Source: Calditrichota bacterium
GTDB taxonomy: Bacteria > Zhuqueibacterota > Zhuqueibacteria > Zhuqueibacterales > Geothermadaptataceae
Length of the DNA stretch: 64,000 nt
Direction: 5' to 3'
Assembly (NCBI GenBank): GCA_008501765.1
Contig: QQUE01000017.1
Coordinates: forward strand, 56,467-120,466
Below, piece after piece: positions 9,638 through 17,994 of the stretch (the first letter of the stretch is position 1; each line of letters begins with the position of its first letter). The position numbers and the translations under genes were made by a program. Below the pieces are notes generated by a model. That model did no database searches, was not told where the DNA came from, and worked only from the letters and a program-made list of their open reading frames with translations.

Positions 9638-10312
9638 CTATAATTTCGAAACTCGATGAACTTTTCTAATAAAAATGAACAGTAAAAACAAAGGTGGCAA
9701 AACCATTAAAAATAATGCAATCAAGTCATGTCCTGTCCACCTATTTTTATAATAGAATTCTTCTGGGCTCTTAAAGTCAAGCTCATTAAAGTTATTGATT
9801 TTTATAAATGTATCAAATTGTTCTAAACTTAAGTATTTAACATTATCGTTTGAATTCGTATCAATAATAATGTATTGAGTAACTGGATTAGAATTTTCCC
9901 TTCCCCAACCATGCTGTTTAGTCTCGCACAATATATAATTTTCGTATGTAGCAAACCTATTAATAGAATGAATTGTTTCGTACTTGCCAGGTATGTTAAT
10001 GAATGCATTACTAGGTAAATCAATCATCCCCAATGAATATCCATTTTGAATTTGTACCTGCCAATAATCTCCAAATCCGGGATCAACTTTGCGAATTACT
10101 TCACACCAAATTGAATACAAGATTACTGCAATTCCGAAATAAAGTACGGTGAGAATGGGTATAAAAAAGGATTTCTTTACTAACTGTTTTTTCTCAATAC
10201 TAATTGTCTTACGAAGAAGGAAGTTAATCAAAATCGTAAAGAAAATTCCTGATATTAATCCCAAAGTAGAAAATATAAATCCCCAAAAAAGAAAAACAAA
10301 GCCAATGCCCAT
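9638..10312 (-). CDS. AT-rich hypothetical membrane protein
   Basis: The protein is 224 aa and I do not recognise its family. Two hydrophobic helices lie near the N-terminus (about residues 4-32 and 50-67) and one near the C-terminus (about 194-214). They bracket a soluble segment of about 125 residues (70-190) rich in Asn, Tyr and Ile, likely extracytoplasmic. The coding sequence is visibly more AT-rich than the flanking genes, with many AAT, ATA and TTA codons, which suggests recent acquisition. The ribosome site before the ATG is weak. It stands alone between the DPP-IV gene (convergent) and small membrane-protein genes. Confidence 0.6.
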   Translation of the reverse strand: MGIGFVFLFWGFIFSTLGLISGIFFTILINFLLRKTISIEKKQLVKKSFFIPILTVLYFGIAVILYSIWCEVIRKVDPGFGDYWQVQIQNGYSLGMIDLPSNAFINIPGKYETIHSINRFATYENYILCETKQHGWGRENSNPVTQYIIIDTNSNDNVKYLSLEQFDTFIKINNFNELDFKSPEEFYYKNRWTGHDLIALFLMVLPPLFLLFIFIRKVHRVSKL

Positions 10313-10440
10313 TAGAGTAATTTTCTTTCGTTTATATACCTAATCGATTGTATTCTGTAAATTAAACGGCAGAATGCGATTACTTTTTCTGCCGCTCTTA
10401 GTTTCCGGTGGATTATACATAAAACATTTCTTACGCTAAT

Positions 10441-10650
10441 CTAATTCTGATTCAAAACATGCCTTGCTTTTAAAACCATTCCCGCACCAATTCCGCTAAG
10501 AATCAATCCGGCAACAATATTGGTCTGTTTGCCTATTGTCGTGTCCGTGAAAAATACCGCTATGAGAATGACTATTCCAAAAAATAAAACAAAGAGGCCA
10601 AGCACATTATTTATTTTGGCATTCTTTTGTTTTTCAGCTTTTTCTTCCAT
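10441..10650 (-). CDS. Small two-helix membrane protein
   Basis: The protein is 69 aa. A charged N-terminus (MEEKAEKQKNAK) is followed by two hydrophobic segments at about 15-34 and 43-60. AAGGAAA lies 6 nt upstream of the ATG, a clear ribosome site. It follows the symporter-associated small protein on the same strand after 32 nt and may belong to the same transcript. Family unknown. Confidence 0.6.
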   Translation of the reverse strand: MEEKAEKQKNAKINNVLGLFVLFFGIVILIAVFFTDTTIGKQTNIVAGLILSGIGAGMVLKARHVLNQN

Positions 10651-10682
10651 TTATATTTTCCTTATCGATAGTTTCAATTAAA

Positions 10683-10892
10683 TTAAAATATATAATAAAC
10701 CCAGGAGATAAAAATCAGATCTCCGATGGCCCAGATTTTTAAATTGTGGTACCACTTGATTTCTTTCAAGCCTTCATACATATAATCTTTGGGAACAAAT
10801 AAAACCGCTACTCCGATTAACGCAAATAGCACCAGAAAAATACCGTTGGCAACATCCATCGGCACACCCGCTAACCAATCAAAATTCAGCAT
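10683..10892 (-). CDS. Small membrane protein coupled to the symporter
   Basis: The protein is 69 aa, with a hydrophobic helix at about 13-33 (GIFLVLFALIGVAVLFVP) and a second at about 52-69. Its ATG shares one base with the symporter stop codon (TAATG), and a GGAGGGAAAT sequence inside the symporter 3' end supplies the ribosome site. This arrangement implies translational coupling, so it may be an accessory subunit of the transporter. That role is inference, since no family was recognised. Confidence 0.7.
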   Translation of the reverse strand: MLNFDWLAGVPMDVANGIFLVLFALIGVAVLFVPKDYMYEGLKEIKWYHNLKIWAIGDLIFISWVYYIF

Positions 10893-12418
10893 TATTTCCC
10901 TCCTGCAAGTTTTGGTGAGTTCATTTTTTCAGCGAGCCGGTAGACAAGACCGGATAAACGCGTATCATCGTGGGGTGCCGAGAACAGGCTGACGCTCACG
11001 GTCACGACAAATCCGACGACGAAAGACCACCATGAAACGTAAAGGAATGGATCCTGAATTGTAAAAAATTGATCGCTGAAAATATGCAAAGTTGCAGAGG
11101 AGCCAATGCCGATAACCAGACCGGCCAAACCACCCCACTGCGTTGCCCTTTTCCAAAAAATACCCAGGAAGAGCAGGGCGAAAATCGGGCCTTGAAAGAA
11201 GGAGAGAAAAGTTTGAATCGCCACATAAATACCTGGGAATGAACTGCTGACCGGAGCGGTGGCGATCCCAAAAAGAAGAATGACCGCGGTGGTGATTTTA
11301 CCCACTTTGAGATAATGCTTGTCGTCTGCGTCTTTTTTAATATACGGCTGATAAATATCTTTCGTCCACAGTGTCGCTGTCGAATTAAGCATGGAATCGA
11401 TGCTCGACATCAGTCCGGCAAAAAAAGCAGAGAACATCAAACCGATCAGGCCGGGCGGTAAAATTTCTTTTATCATCAATGGCAAAGCTTTGTCCCCGTC
11501 ATCGAGGCCGGGTAACATCACAATTGCGACGAGACCGGGAAATAATACGAGTACGGGAATGAGCATTTTCAGAAATGCAGCCATGATCATACTCATTTTC
11601 GCATGCCATTCGTTTTTTGCTGTCAGGCAGCGTTGCACGACAGTCTGGTTGCCAATCATATACGCGTTCGCCATCACAAAAGTCAGCCCGAAGAGAATGC
11701 CCGTCCACGGAAAAGGCGTCGGGGTATCGGTCGGTTGAATTAACTCAAAATGATTTTGGTATTCCGGACCCAGCGCGGTAATCTTTTGCACCATGGCGTC
11801 CCAGCCGCCAACGTGGTGAAAAGCGAGAAAAACAAGGGTGAAACCGCCAACAAACATGATAATCATTTGCACGACATCGGTCATTACAACCGCGGTGATT
11901 CCTCCAAAATAGGTATACAGCCCGACGACGCCGGCAGTGAGAATTATGGATAACCAGACCGGCCAACCCATGATGGCTTCGAGGAAAACAGCGCTGGCCC
12001 AAAAAAGAACACCAAGATTGAAGGCAAAAAAGATAATCCAGGTGAGGGAAGCCAACGTGCGCACTTTGTTATTGTAGCGCCGCCCGAGGTATTCCGGAAT
12101 TGTGTAAATACCTGCTTTCCAGAAATACGGGACAAAAATAAAGGCCGCCAGCAGCATTGCCGGAACGGAGCCGATCCAGTCGAAATTTGCTGGTGAGATT
12201 CCAAAGCGGTAGGCCTGACCGGAAACGCCGACAAAATCCAGCGCGCCAATATCGGACACTACAATCGACATCGCGATGGCCCAAAAAGGCATACTGCGTC
12301 CGCCGAGAAAATAATCTTCCGAACTGCTGACAAATTTTTTGAAATAATATCCAAGAGCCAACATCCCGGCCAAATATGCGATAACTATAAAGTAATCAAT
12401 ACCAGTTAACACTTTCAC
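10892..12418 (-). CDS. Sodium:solute symporter (SSS/SGLT family)
   Basis: The protein is 508 aa with about 13 hydrophobic helices through its whole length, as expected for the LeuT-fold SSS family. DYFLGGRSMPFWAIAMS near residue 35 and the SAFFAGLMSSIDSMLNS segment near 340 are SSS signatures. The last carries the Ser/Asp residues that line the Na2 site in this family. It imports a solute with Na+ across the inner membrane. The closest resemblance by eye is to sugar (SGLT-type) transporters, which suits the LacI-family regulator immediately upstream on the same strand (153-nt gap). The substrate is not determined. Its stop overlaps the start of a 69-aa membrane protein. AGGAGGAGAG precedes the ATG. 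Confidence 0.92.
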   Translation of the reverse strand: MKVLTGIDYFIVIAYLAGMLALGYYFKKFVSSSEDYFLGGRSMPFWAIAMSIVVSDIGALDFVGVSGQAYRFGISPANFDWIGSVPAMLLAAFIFVPYFWKAGIYTIPEYLGRRYNNKVRTLASLTWIIFFAFNLGVLFWASAVFLEAIMGWPVWLSIILTAGVVGLYTYFGGITAVVMTDVVQMIIMFVGGFTLVFLAFHHVGGWDAMVQKITALGPEYQNHFELIQPTDTPTPFPWTGILFGLTFVMANAYMIGNQTVVQRCLTAKNEWHAKMSMIMAAFLKMLIPVLVLFPGLVAIVMLPGLDDGDKALPLMIKEILPPGLIGLMFSAFFAGLMSSIDSMLNSTATLWTKDIYQPYIKKDADDKHYLKVGKITTAVILLFGIATAPVSSSFPGIYVAIQTFLSFFQGPIFALLFLGIFWKRATQWGGLAGLVIGIGSSATLHIFSDQFFTIQDPFLYVSWWSFVVGFVVTVSVSLFSAPHDDTRLSGLVYRLAEKMNSPKLAGGK

Positions 12419-12477
12419 TCTCCTCCTTGCCTGATTCTTTTAATTCATTGTTTTGAGCTATCTTGTCGATTTTCTGC

Positions 12478-12492
12478 TGCGATTGAATCGCA
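12478..12492. promoter_or_regulatory. Palindromic site between the LacI gene and the symporter
   Basis: TGCGATTGAATCGCA is a perfect 7-1-7 palindrome 60 nt upstream of the symporter start. It is in a suitable place for an operator, although its centre differs from the CG-centred site in front of the LacI gene. Confidence 0.4.
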
Positions 12493-12571
12493 TTTTATTT
12501 GGGTGGTAATCAAGTTTATGAATTTTACTGGCCAGTGGGTAAAATGTCGAAATTGTGCTGTTCACTTTGCC

Positions 12572-13588
12572 TCATCTGTTTAAAGCCGCGATCGATTCCC
12601 GGATGGAAAACTTTGTCCCTACTTCAATTCGGGAGGTCGCCTTATCCTTGGGATTGTGTATTTTCTGCATCAGGATATCAACGGCTTTTTCTCCCATCTC
12701 TGCTAACGGGTGTGAGATGGTCGTCAGTGGACATGCCAGGTAAGGGGTGTATGGATTGTCTGTGTATGCAATTATTGATAAATCGTCCGGCAATTTCAGA
12801 TTAAATTCTTTGATGGTCTGCATGGCTCCGATGACGATGCGGTTTCCGGAGGTCAGCAGGGCTGTTGGTGGTGCGGAGAGTTTAAGCAGGCTTTTTGTTG
12901 CCTGGTAGCCATCTTCCACGGTGAATCCATCGCCGGCGATCAGTTGTGGATCGTGATCAAGATTTAGCAGGTTGATGGCATCCAAATAGCCTTGCAAGCG
13001 CAGTTTAATCGTCGATAATCCGGATCTGCCACGGAGAAAACCGATCCGTTTGTGCCCGAGGTTTGCCAAAGTTTCCACGGCCCTGAAAGCAGATTGTTTA
13101 TTGTCACTGTAAACAGCATTGGAATCGAGATTATCAAAAAAACGATCGACGAGGACAAAGGGGATTTTTTTTCGCGCCAACTCCAGGAAATATTTTTCAT
13201 CATTTTGGCAGGTTGCAATTATGAGCCCGTCCACACCGCGGTTTATTAGATTTCGAACGTATTTAAGTTCTTTTTCACTGTTTTCGTTGGTATTGCAAAC
13301 GACCAGATTGTAGCCGGCACTGTAGCTTTGCATCTCAATGCTGTGGGAAATCCCGGAAAAAAAGGAGTTGGATATATCTGGAATGATAAGCCCGATGGTT
13401 TGTGTTTTCCGCAGCCGGAAAGCGCGAGCGAGTTCGTTTGGCTGATAGTCCAATTCCTCTGCGATAGCGATAACCTGCTTTCGCGTTTCCTCGGAAATCT
13501 TGACAGTTTGATTATTGTGCAAAATGCGGGAAACTGTGGATGGATGAACACCGGCTTTTTCGGCGATATCGCGTAACGTGACAGCCAT
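12572..13588 (-). CDS. LacI-family transcriptional regulator
   Basis: The protein is 338 aa. The N-terminal LacI helix-turn-helix (residues 2-48) reads VTLRDIAEKAGVHPSTVSRIL, with the hinge and ARAFRLRKTQTIGLIIPDIS connecting to a periplasmic-binding-protein-like sugar-binding domain (about 60-335). It is a cytoplasmic effector-responsive DNA-binding regulator. It lies upstream of, and in the same direction as, the SSS symporter, so it probably controls that transporter and itself. A LacI-type operator lies just upstream of the gene at 13620-13633. The effector sugar is unknown. Confidence 0.94.
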   Translation of the reverse strand: MAVTLRDIAEKAGVHPSTVSRILHNNQTVKISEETRKQVIAIAEELDYQPNELARAFRLRKTQTIGLIIPDISNSFFSGISHSIEMQSYSAGYNLVVCNTNENSEKELKYVRNLINRGVDGLIIATCQNDEKYFLELARKKIPFVLVDRFFDNLDSNAVYSDNKQSAFRAVETLANLGHKRIGFLRGRSGLSTIKLRLQGYLDAINLLNLDHDPQLIAGDGFTVEDGYQATKSLLKLSAPPTALLTSGNRIVIGAMQTIKEFNLKLPDDLSIIAYTDNPYTPYLACPLTTISHPLAEMGEKAVDILMQKIHNPKDKATSRIEVGTKFSIRESIAALNR

Positions 13589-14042
13589 TTATATTTCGAT
13601 ATATTTAAGATGAAATGAATGCAATCGTTTGCATTTAGAATAATAAATTCTATCACGATATGCAATAGTTTTGTCCGGGGAATCTCGATAAAAGATGCCG
13701 GTGAATTTTGATTTCTTGAATCTAAATTTACCAGAAAGAGGGGTGAGTGAAAGTTGAGTTGCAGATGAGAATGTGTAAATTTCTACCAGTGCGGGTTACA
13801 CAAATGGCCTGAAATTTATAGCATATTCCATTGAAATGATTGCAAATACTTTACGCTCTGTTTAAGAAACGGCATGAAGTTTTATTGCGGAAACAATCTC
13901 TCACAGAGCCATAATTTATAATAGAAGACGGCTGTAAATTCGGTTTGGTTGGGGTGCAATTCCAGCGAGAAAATGTAACCGGGCGCACAGCCACAAATTA
14001 ATCTTTGCCCGGATTGAGCAGAGATGTACAAAAATTTTGCCT
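13589..14042. other. Intergenic stretch with an operator and a dispersed repeat
   Basis: I see no convincing gene here. Besides the operator at 13620, it holds CTGTTTAAGAAACGGCATGAA at 13858-13878, nearly identical to 57189-57209. It is bounded by GCTCTG / CAGAGC arms (13855-13909). Confidence 0.5.
13620..13633. promoter_or_regulatory. Candidate LacI-family operator
   Basis: TGCAATCGTTTGCA is a near-perfect palindrome (12 of 14 positions) centred on CG. It fits the general LacI/CcpA-type pattern TGnAAnCGnTTnCA. It lies 31 nt upstream of the regulator's start codon, which points to autoregulation. Confidence 0.55.
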
Positions 14043-14693
14043 TTAATCGTCCTGAATTACTTCAGCCCCGAAAACTTCACCAAATATTTTTCCACCGGAG
14101 GAAAGATAGACGCGCACATCGAGGTCTTTTTGCTGAATGTTGATGTCGCCTTTAATCAGGGAGCCCTCTTCAATATAAATATTTAATGCGGCCGGCTCGT
14201 CAAATTCATATTTATTATCGGACTCTTCAACGATGATACTACCGTGAATTTCCGATTTTTTGCGCAATACTATTTTACCAACTATCACCTCAATATCGTC
14301 TTTCACCCGGCACCCGTTGAGCTTGATATTTGCATTCACTGCAAATATGCCCCCCGAAATATTGCTGCCTTCGTCGCAGCGGATTGCGCTGTTCACAGTA
14401 TTGATGTCCCTTTTGACAGTGACGTTTTTGCCAATATCTATAGATCCGTTAACGGACTGGATTTCTTTGATAATAGAATTGTCACCCACTTGAATACGGC
14501 CGTTGACAGTTCTGCAAGTGCCGCGAACAACGCAATTTTTACCGATATCGATGGTGCCGTTTACCGTATTCATACCTGCGCTTCTTTTCTCACCGTCGCG
14601 CACATGAAATGATTCATTGACCGATACCTGGCACCCATAGCTGAACGATGAAAATAGTACGATCAGGATTGTTAAAGGTAATGATTTTTGCAT
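14043..14693 (-). CDS. Bactofilin/polymer-forming-like lipoprotein
   Basis: The protein is 216 aa. The signal sequence ends SYGC at residue 21, a plausible but imperfect lipobox. It is followed by imperfect repeats of about 18 residues (NGTIDIGKNCVVRG, NGRIQVGDNSIIK, NGSIDIGKNVTVKRD, NSAIRCDEGSNISGG, NANIKLNGCRVKDD). Such repeats predict a right-handed beta-helix like that of bactofilins and related polymer-forming proteins. Unlike cytoplasmic bactofilins it appears to be exported, so it may be a membrane-anchored beta-helix in the periplasm. CCAGGAGGAGAG directly before the ATG is a strong ribosome site. It is a single gene with no operon partner. Function unknown. Confidence 0.75.
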   Translation of the reverse strand: MQKSLPLTILIVLFSSFSYGCQVSVNESFHVRDGEKRSAGMNTVNGTIDIGKNCVVRGTCRTVNGRIQVGDNSIIKEIQSVNGSIDIGKNVTVKRDINTVNSAIRCDEGSNISGGIFAVNANIKLNGCRVKDDIEVIVGKIVLRKKSEIHGSIIVEESDNKYEFDEPAALNIYIEEGSLIKGDINIQQKDLDVRVYLSSGGKIFGEVFGAEVIQDD

Positions 14694-15040
14694 CTCTCCT
14701 CCTGGCTACACTTCATTCTTTTGGTTTTGTGAGCATCGTTTGTTTTATATCGCAAGAAATCTAACAAATGTTTCTCCCCATTTTTTCTTGAACTGGCATT
14801 TATTTTCTTTTCTGACACAACCATTTTTACTTGATTCACGAAATCGTGACTGCAATCTACAATTTCCACAGGGCAGCGACTTCGTTTATTGCACTCTTGT
14901 ATTTTCCTTTTTTTTTAATTATAATAACCACTCAATTTTTCCTGGAATTTTAATATTTTTTAGCTGATATACAAAATATTCACAGGGGCAGTTAATAAAT
15001 TAAGCTTGTCACGTTATTTCCAGTTTTTAAGGAGCTTAAG
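14694..15040. other. AT-rich intergenic region between divergent genes
   Basis: It separates the minus-strand beta-helix gene from the plus-strand sugar kinase, so it must hold both promoters. I could not pick a convincing -35/-10 pair. No small gene or structured repeat was seen. Confidence 0.4.
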
Positions 15041-16504
15041 ATGCGGGATGTTTCCCTGATTCTCGATATTGGCAAATCGAATACGCGCCTTTTTTTGTTC
15101 GATGAAAATGTTAACATTGTTCACGAAACCCGAATCAGCATTCCGATGTTGCAGGGTGATGACGGTTTCCTGTTTGATGATTTTGAGTCGATATTCAACT
15201 GGTTTTTACGTCAATTGAAGATTATTGGTGATGATCGTGAGTTTTGCATTCGCGCTCTCAACGTTTGCTCATTTGGTGCCACCATGGCGCACATCGATGA
15301 CAACGGGCAGCTAATACACCCGATAGTGGCTTATACTTCGAAGTCACCGGAAGGATTGGATGATGAATTCAGAGCATGGATACAAACGATTCCCGGTGGA
15401 AATATCCAGTTGGGTACGCCGGTCCTGTGTCAATTTTTAAACGTGGCGAAACAGCTTTATTATTTAAGGAAATTCAAACCGGAAATTGCGGATAAAGTGC
15501 GCTTTTCGTTTTTTCTTCCACAATATTTTATCTATCGATTAACCGGTGCGATTGTAAGCGAGGCCAGCTGTTATGGAACCCACACCTGCCTGTGGGATTT
15601 TCATATGATGGCGCCCAGTTTCGATATTTTAGATGGTCTTGGTTGGTTGGAAAAAATGCCGAGATTAAACAATCCTCTAAATTTATGCCAGTTGAATAAT
15701 GAGTATAAAAAATTAATCCGGACAACGAAATCCCTCACCGTGGGACCCGGTGTCCATGATACAGCCGCCGCACTTTCCGCCTACTGGCAATCAATGGATG
15801 AAGAGTTTGTTTTATTGACAACCGGAAGCTGGAATATTGCGCTCAATCCGTTTGCCGATTTTTCCTTAACCGAAGCCGACCTGGCCAGTGGAACGCGTTA
15901 TTATTTAACGCCGCACTTGCAAAGGGTACGCGCTTCCAGAGTATTCGCCGGGCGGGAGCACGAATTGCAATTGCAGCGTATTTGTGATCATTTTGGTGTC
16001 CAGCCAGTGACACCGGAAAAATCCCTCACAGAGTACTTACAGAAATTTTTTGCCAATCCTTCCTGCGGTATGTTGACGGCTACGGCGATGGTTGGCACCG
16101 GCCCCTTCCCCAATATGCCAAAATCGGATTGGAACCTTGACGTTTTTGATACAGCTGAAGAAGCGTATGCACGTCTGTGTCTGGATTTGGCCGTACTCAC
16201 TGCTTTCTGCCTCGAAAACGTTAATCATAACAATGTTCAGCGCTATATTGTGGATGGCAAATTTAATCAGAATCCCTGGTTTATTAAAATTTTAGCGATG
16301 CTTTTACAGCCCAATGAACTCTATTCTTCGAATTTGGCAGAAGCCGGAGCGACTGGTGCTGCGATGGCTATCCACCATTTTTGGGCGCCGGAACCCGAAA
16401 TTACCCCGCAAATTAAATTCAAAAAAATTGAAATAGATCATATTGCAGGATTGCGCGTTTATGCTGAATGGCTCCTGTCGTACTATACCGATTTGAATGG
16501 ATGA
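15041..16504 (+). CDS. FGGY-family carbohydrate kinase
   Basis: The protein is 487 aa. An N-terminal phosphate-1 loop, LILDIGKSNTRLFLFD (residues 6-21), is typical of the hexokinase/actin fold. GPGVHDTAAALSAYW near 232 and LLTTGSWNIALNP near 257 match FGGY kinases such as rhamnulokinase and fuculokinase. ATP-dependent phosphorylation of a sugar or sugar alcohol in the cytoplasm is predicted; the substrate is undetermined. GGAG lies 6 nt before the ATG (AAGGAGCTTAAG). No isomerase or aldolase partner is adjacent, so its pathway is not defined by context. The alpha/beta-hydrolase gene follows after 58 nt. Confidence 0.88.
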   Translation: MRDVSLILDIGKSNTRLFLFDENVNIVHETRISIPMLQGDDGFLFDDFESIFNWFLRQLKIIGDDREFCIRALNVCSFGATMAHIDDNGQLIHPIVAYTSKSPEGLDDEFRAWIQTIPGGNIQLGTPVLCQFLNVAKQLYYLRKFKPEIADKVRFSFFLPQYFIYRLTGAIVSEASCYGTHTCLWDFHMMAPSFDILDGLGWLEKMPRLNNPLNLCQLNNEYKKLIRTTKSLTVGPGVHDTAAALSAYWQSMDEEFVLLTTGSWNIALNPFADFSLTEADLASGTRYYLTPHLQRVRASRVFAGREHELQLQRICDHFGVQPVTPEKSLTEYLQKFFANPSCGMLTATAMVGTGPFPNMPKSDWNLDVFDTAEEAYARLCLDLAVLTAFCLENVNHNNVQRYIVDGKFNQNPWFIKILAMLLQPNELYSSNLAEAGATGAAMAIHHFWAPEPEITPQIKFKKIEIDHIAGLRVYAEWLLSYYTDLNG

Positions 16505-16562
16505 GTCGTAAAATTCATCATCATTTATTTAAAATTTACATTTAGAATTTGCCTACTGTGCT

Positions 16563-17333
16563 ATGAAACTTTTCCAACAAATTTATGGTGAAGACGATCC
16601 GGCAATAATTATTCTGCACGGAATTCTGGGATCGGGTCGAAACTGGCATACAGCCGCAAAAATCCTGGCTGCAAATCATCGTGTTATCGTGCCTGATTTG
16701 CGCAATCATGGCCGTTCGCCGCACAGCGATATGCACCGAATAGCCGGAATGGTTGACGATGTTATCTCGTTGCAGCAGCAAACGCAGGCGTCGCCGAGCA
16801 TTTTGCTTGGCCATTCTATGGGAGGATTAATTGCCTGTGAAGTGGCATTTCAATCGAGCATGACAGTGCAAGCCTTGATTGTTGTTGATATTACGCCTCG
16901 ATCGCACCGCGGCGATGTAATTAAAATTCTGACTGCAATGAAAAATATAGATTTATCTTCAATTAAAAATAAAAATGAGGTTGATGAAAAATTAAGCCCA
17001 AGCATTCCTGATCCGATTATTCGGCAATTTATTTTGACGAATCTGTCAACAGATGGCGAGTTTAAGTGGCGGGTAAATCTGCCTGCGTTGTACGATTATT
17101 TGATCGATATGCGGGCATACAGTCCAGCACCGTCAAATGTTTATAATGGGCCCGCTCTTTTTTTACGTGGTGAGCGCTCGGATTATATTCAGCAAGCGGA
17201 TGAAAAAATCATTCAGCAGCATTGTCCGCAGGCTGAAATTGTCACCATTCCAAATGCTGGTCATTGGGTGCATTACGATAATTTACCGGCATTGGTCAGT
17301 GAAGTTAAAAGTTTTATTGAGAAAGTAATCTAA
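16563..17333 (+). CDS. Alpha/beta-fold hydrolase (YbfF/ABHD11-like esterase)
   Basis: The protein is 256 aa with no signal peptide. It shows the oxyanion-hole HGILGSGRNWH (residues 19-29), DLRNHGRSPHS (45-55), the nucleophile elbow GHSMGG (Ser near 82), LFLRGERSDYI carrying the acid near 206, and the histidine in AGHWVHYD near 238. The set resembles the YbfF/ABHD11 group of esterases. A cytoplasmic esterase or thioesterase is predicted, with unknown substrate. It follows the sugar kinase on the same strand. Confidence 0.88.
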   Translation: MKLFQQIYGEDDPAIIILHGILGSGRNWHTAAKILAANHRVIVPDLRNHGRSPHSDMHRIAGMVDDVISLQQQTQASPSILLGHSMGGLIACEVAFQSSMTVQALIVVDITPRSHRGDVIKILTAMKNIDLSSIKNKNEVDEKLSPSIPDPIIRQFILTNLSTDGEFKWRVNLPALYDYLIDMRAYSPAPSNVYNGPALFLRGERSDYIQQADEKIIQQHCPQAEIVTIPNAGHWVHYDNLPALVSEVKSFIEKVI

Positions 17334-17484
17334 CCTGAATAATTCTCCCGCAAAGGCACTAACCTGATCGATCCATAAACTGATAAAAATGTGCCTGGCA
17401 CTTCAACAAGTTATGGAAGCCCTTAATAGCTACTTTGTTTAGTTAAGTGCCAGGCACATCCACTGCGCTTATGAATAATTCAGG
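17334..17484. repeat. Convergent intergenic space with nested inverted repeats
   Basis: CCTGAATAATTC at 17335-17346 and its near-inverse GAATAATTCAGG at 17472-17483 bracket the space between two converging genes. Inside lies the paired-palindrome element at 17391-17457. The left edge (17331-17363) shares about 27 of 33 bases with 40957-40989, so it is a dispersed repeat. Confidence 0.6.
17391..17457. repeat. Paired-palindrome element, copy 1 (GTGCC-N-GGCAC)
   Basis: GTGCCTGGCACTT (17391-17403) and AAGTGCCAGGCAC (17445-17457) are perfect 13-bp inverted repeats around a 41-nt spacer. Each arm is itself a GTGCC-N-GGCAC palindrome. A related element is at 54204-54276. The design resembles REP or BIME pairs. 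Confidence 0.7.
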
Positions 17485-17889
17485 CTAAATACATTTTTGA
17501 ATATCTGTTAAAAACCTTTCCATATTTCGACCAATTTCTGCCTGTAACCGATCAGTAAGTTTATGCTCGAAGACATTGACATATTCGATGCGCATGCCTT
17601 TTTCTGCTCTACAAAGATTCCAAACACTATTTCCTGGAAGTGGGCCGTTATATCGGGAATATTCCAGTTTTTCATGTGGACTGTAAGCAAGAATGGTTGC
17701 TGTATATTGAATTTTTTCCCGGGTGAGATACGATTGGATTTCTGCTGTCGATTTGACTCGCAGAATTTTTGTATTGATAGCGACCGCAGGAAACAGGTTG
17801 GAAAAATCTGGCCAGGTGCGGATATCAAAAAGCGCCCATACATTTTGTAGCGGCGCTTCAATTTTTAGGCTGCGAATAATTTCTGTCAT
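17485..17889 (-). CDS. SRPBCC-family (START/polyketide cyclase-like) protein
   Basis: The protein is 134 aa. The start MTEIIRSLKIEAPLQNVWALFDIRTWPDFSNLFPAV is the usual opening of SRPBCC domains: a beta strand, then a helix with VW.L..D...W. The remaining strands and the long C-terminal helix (about 105-132) fit the helix-grip fold. It is probably a cytoplasmic binder of a hydrophobic ligand, with specific function unknown. It converges with the hydrolase gene. The glgB gene lies upstream on the same strand after 105 nt. Confidence 0.78.
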   Translation of the reverse strand: MTEIIRSLKIEAPLQNVWALFDIRTWPDFSNLFPAVAINTKILRVKSTAEIQSYLTREKIQYTATILAYSPHEKLEYSRYNGPLPGNSVWNLCRAEKGMRIEYVNVFEHKLTDRLQAEIGRNMERFLTDIQKCI

Positions 17890-17994
17890 TTGATCAAAGT
17901 TTGAATATCAATCAGCCAGATTTGTTTTTGAAATATTCTTGAATACAAACCTAAAGTTACTTTAAATATCAATCCTGTTCTTGTAATTGTAACC

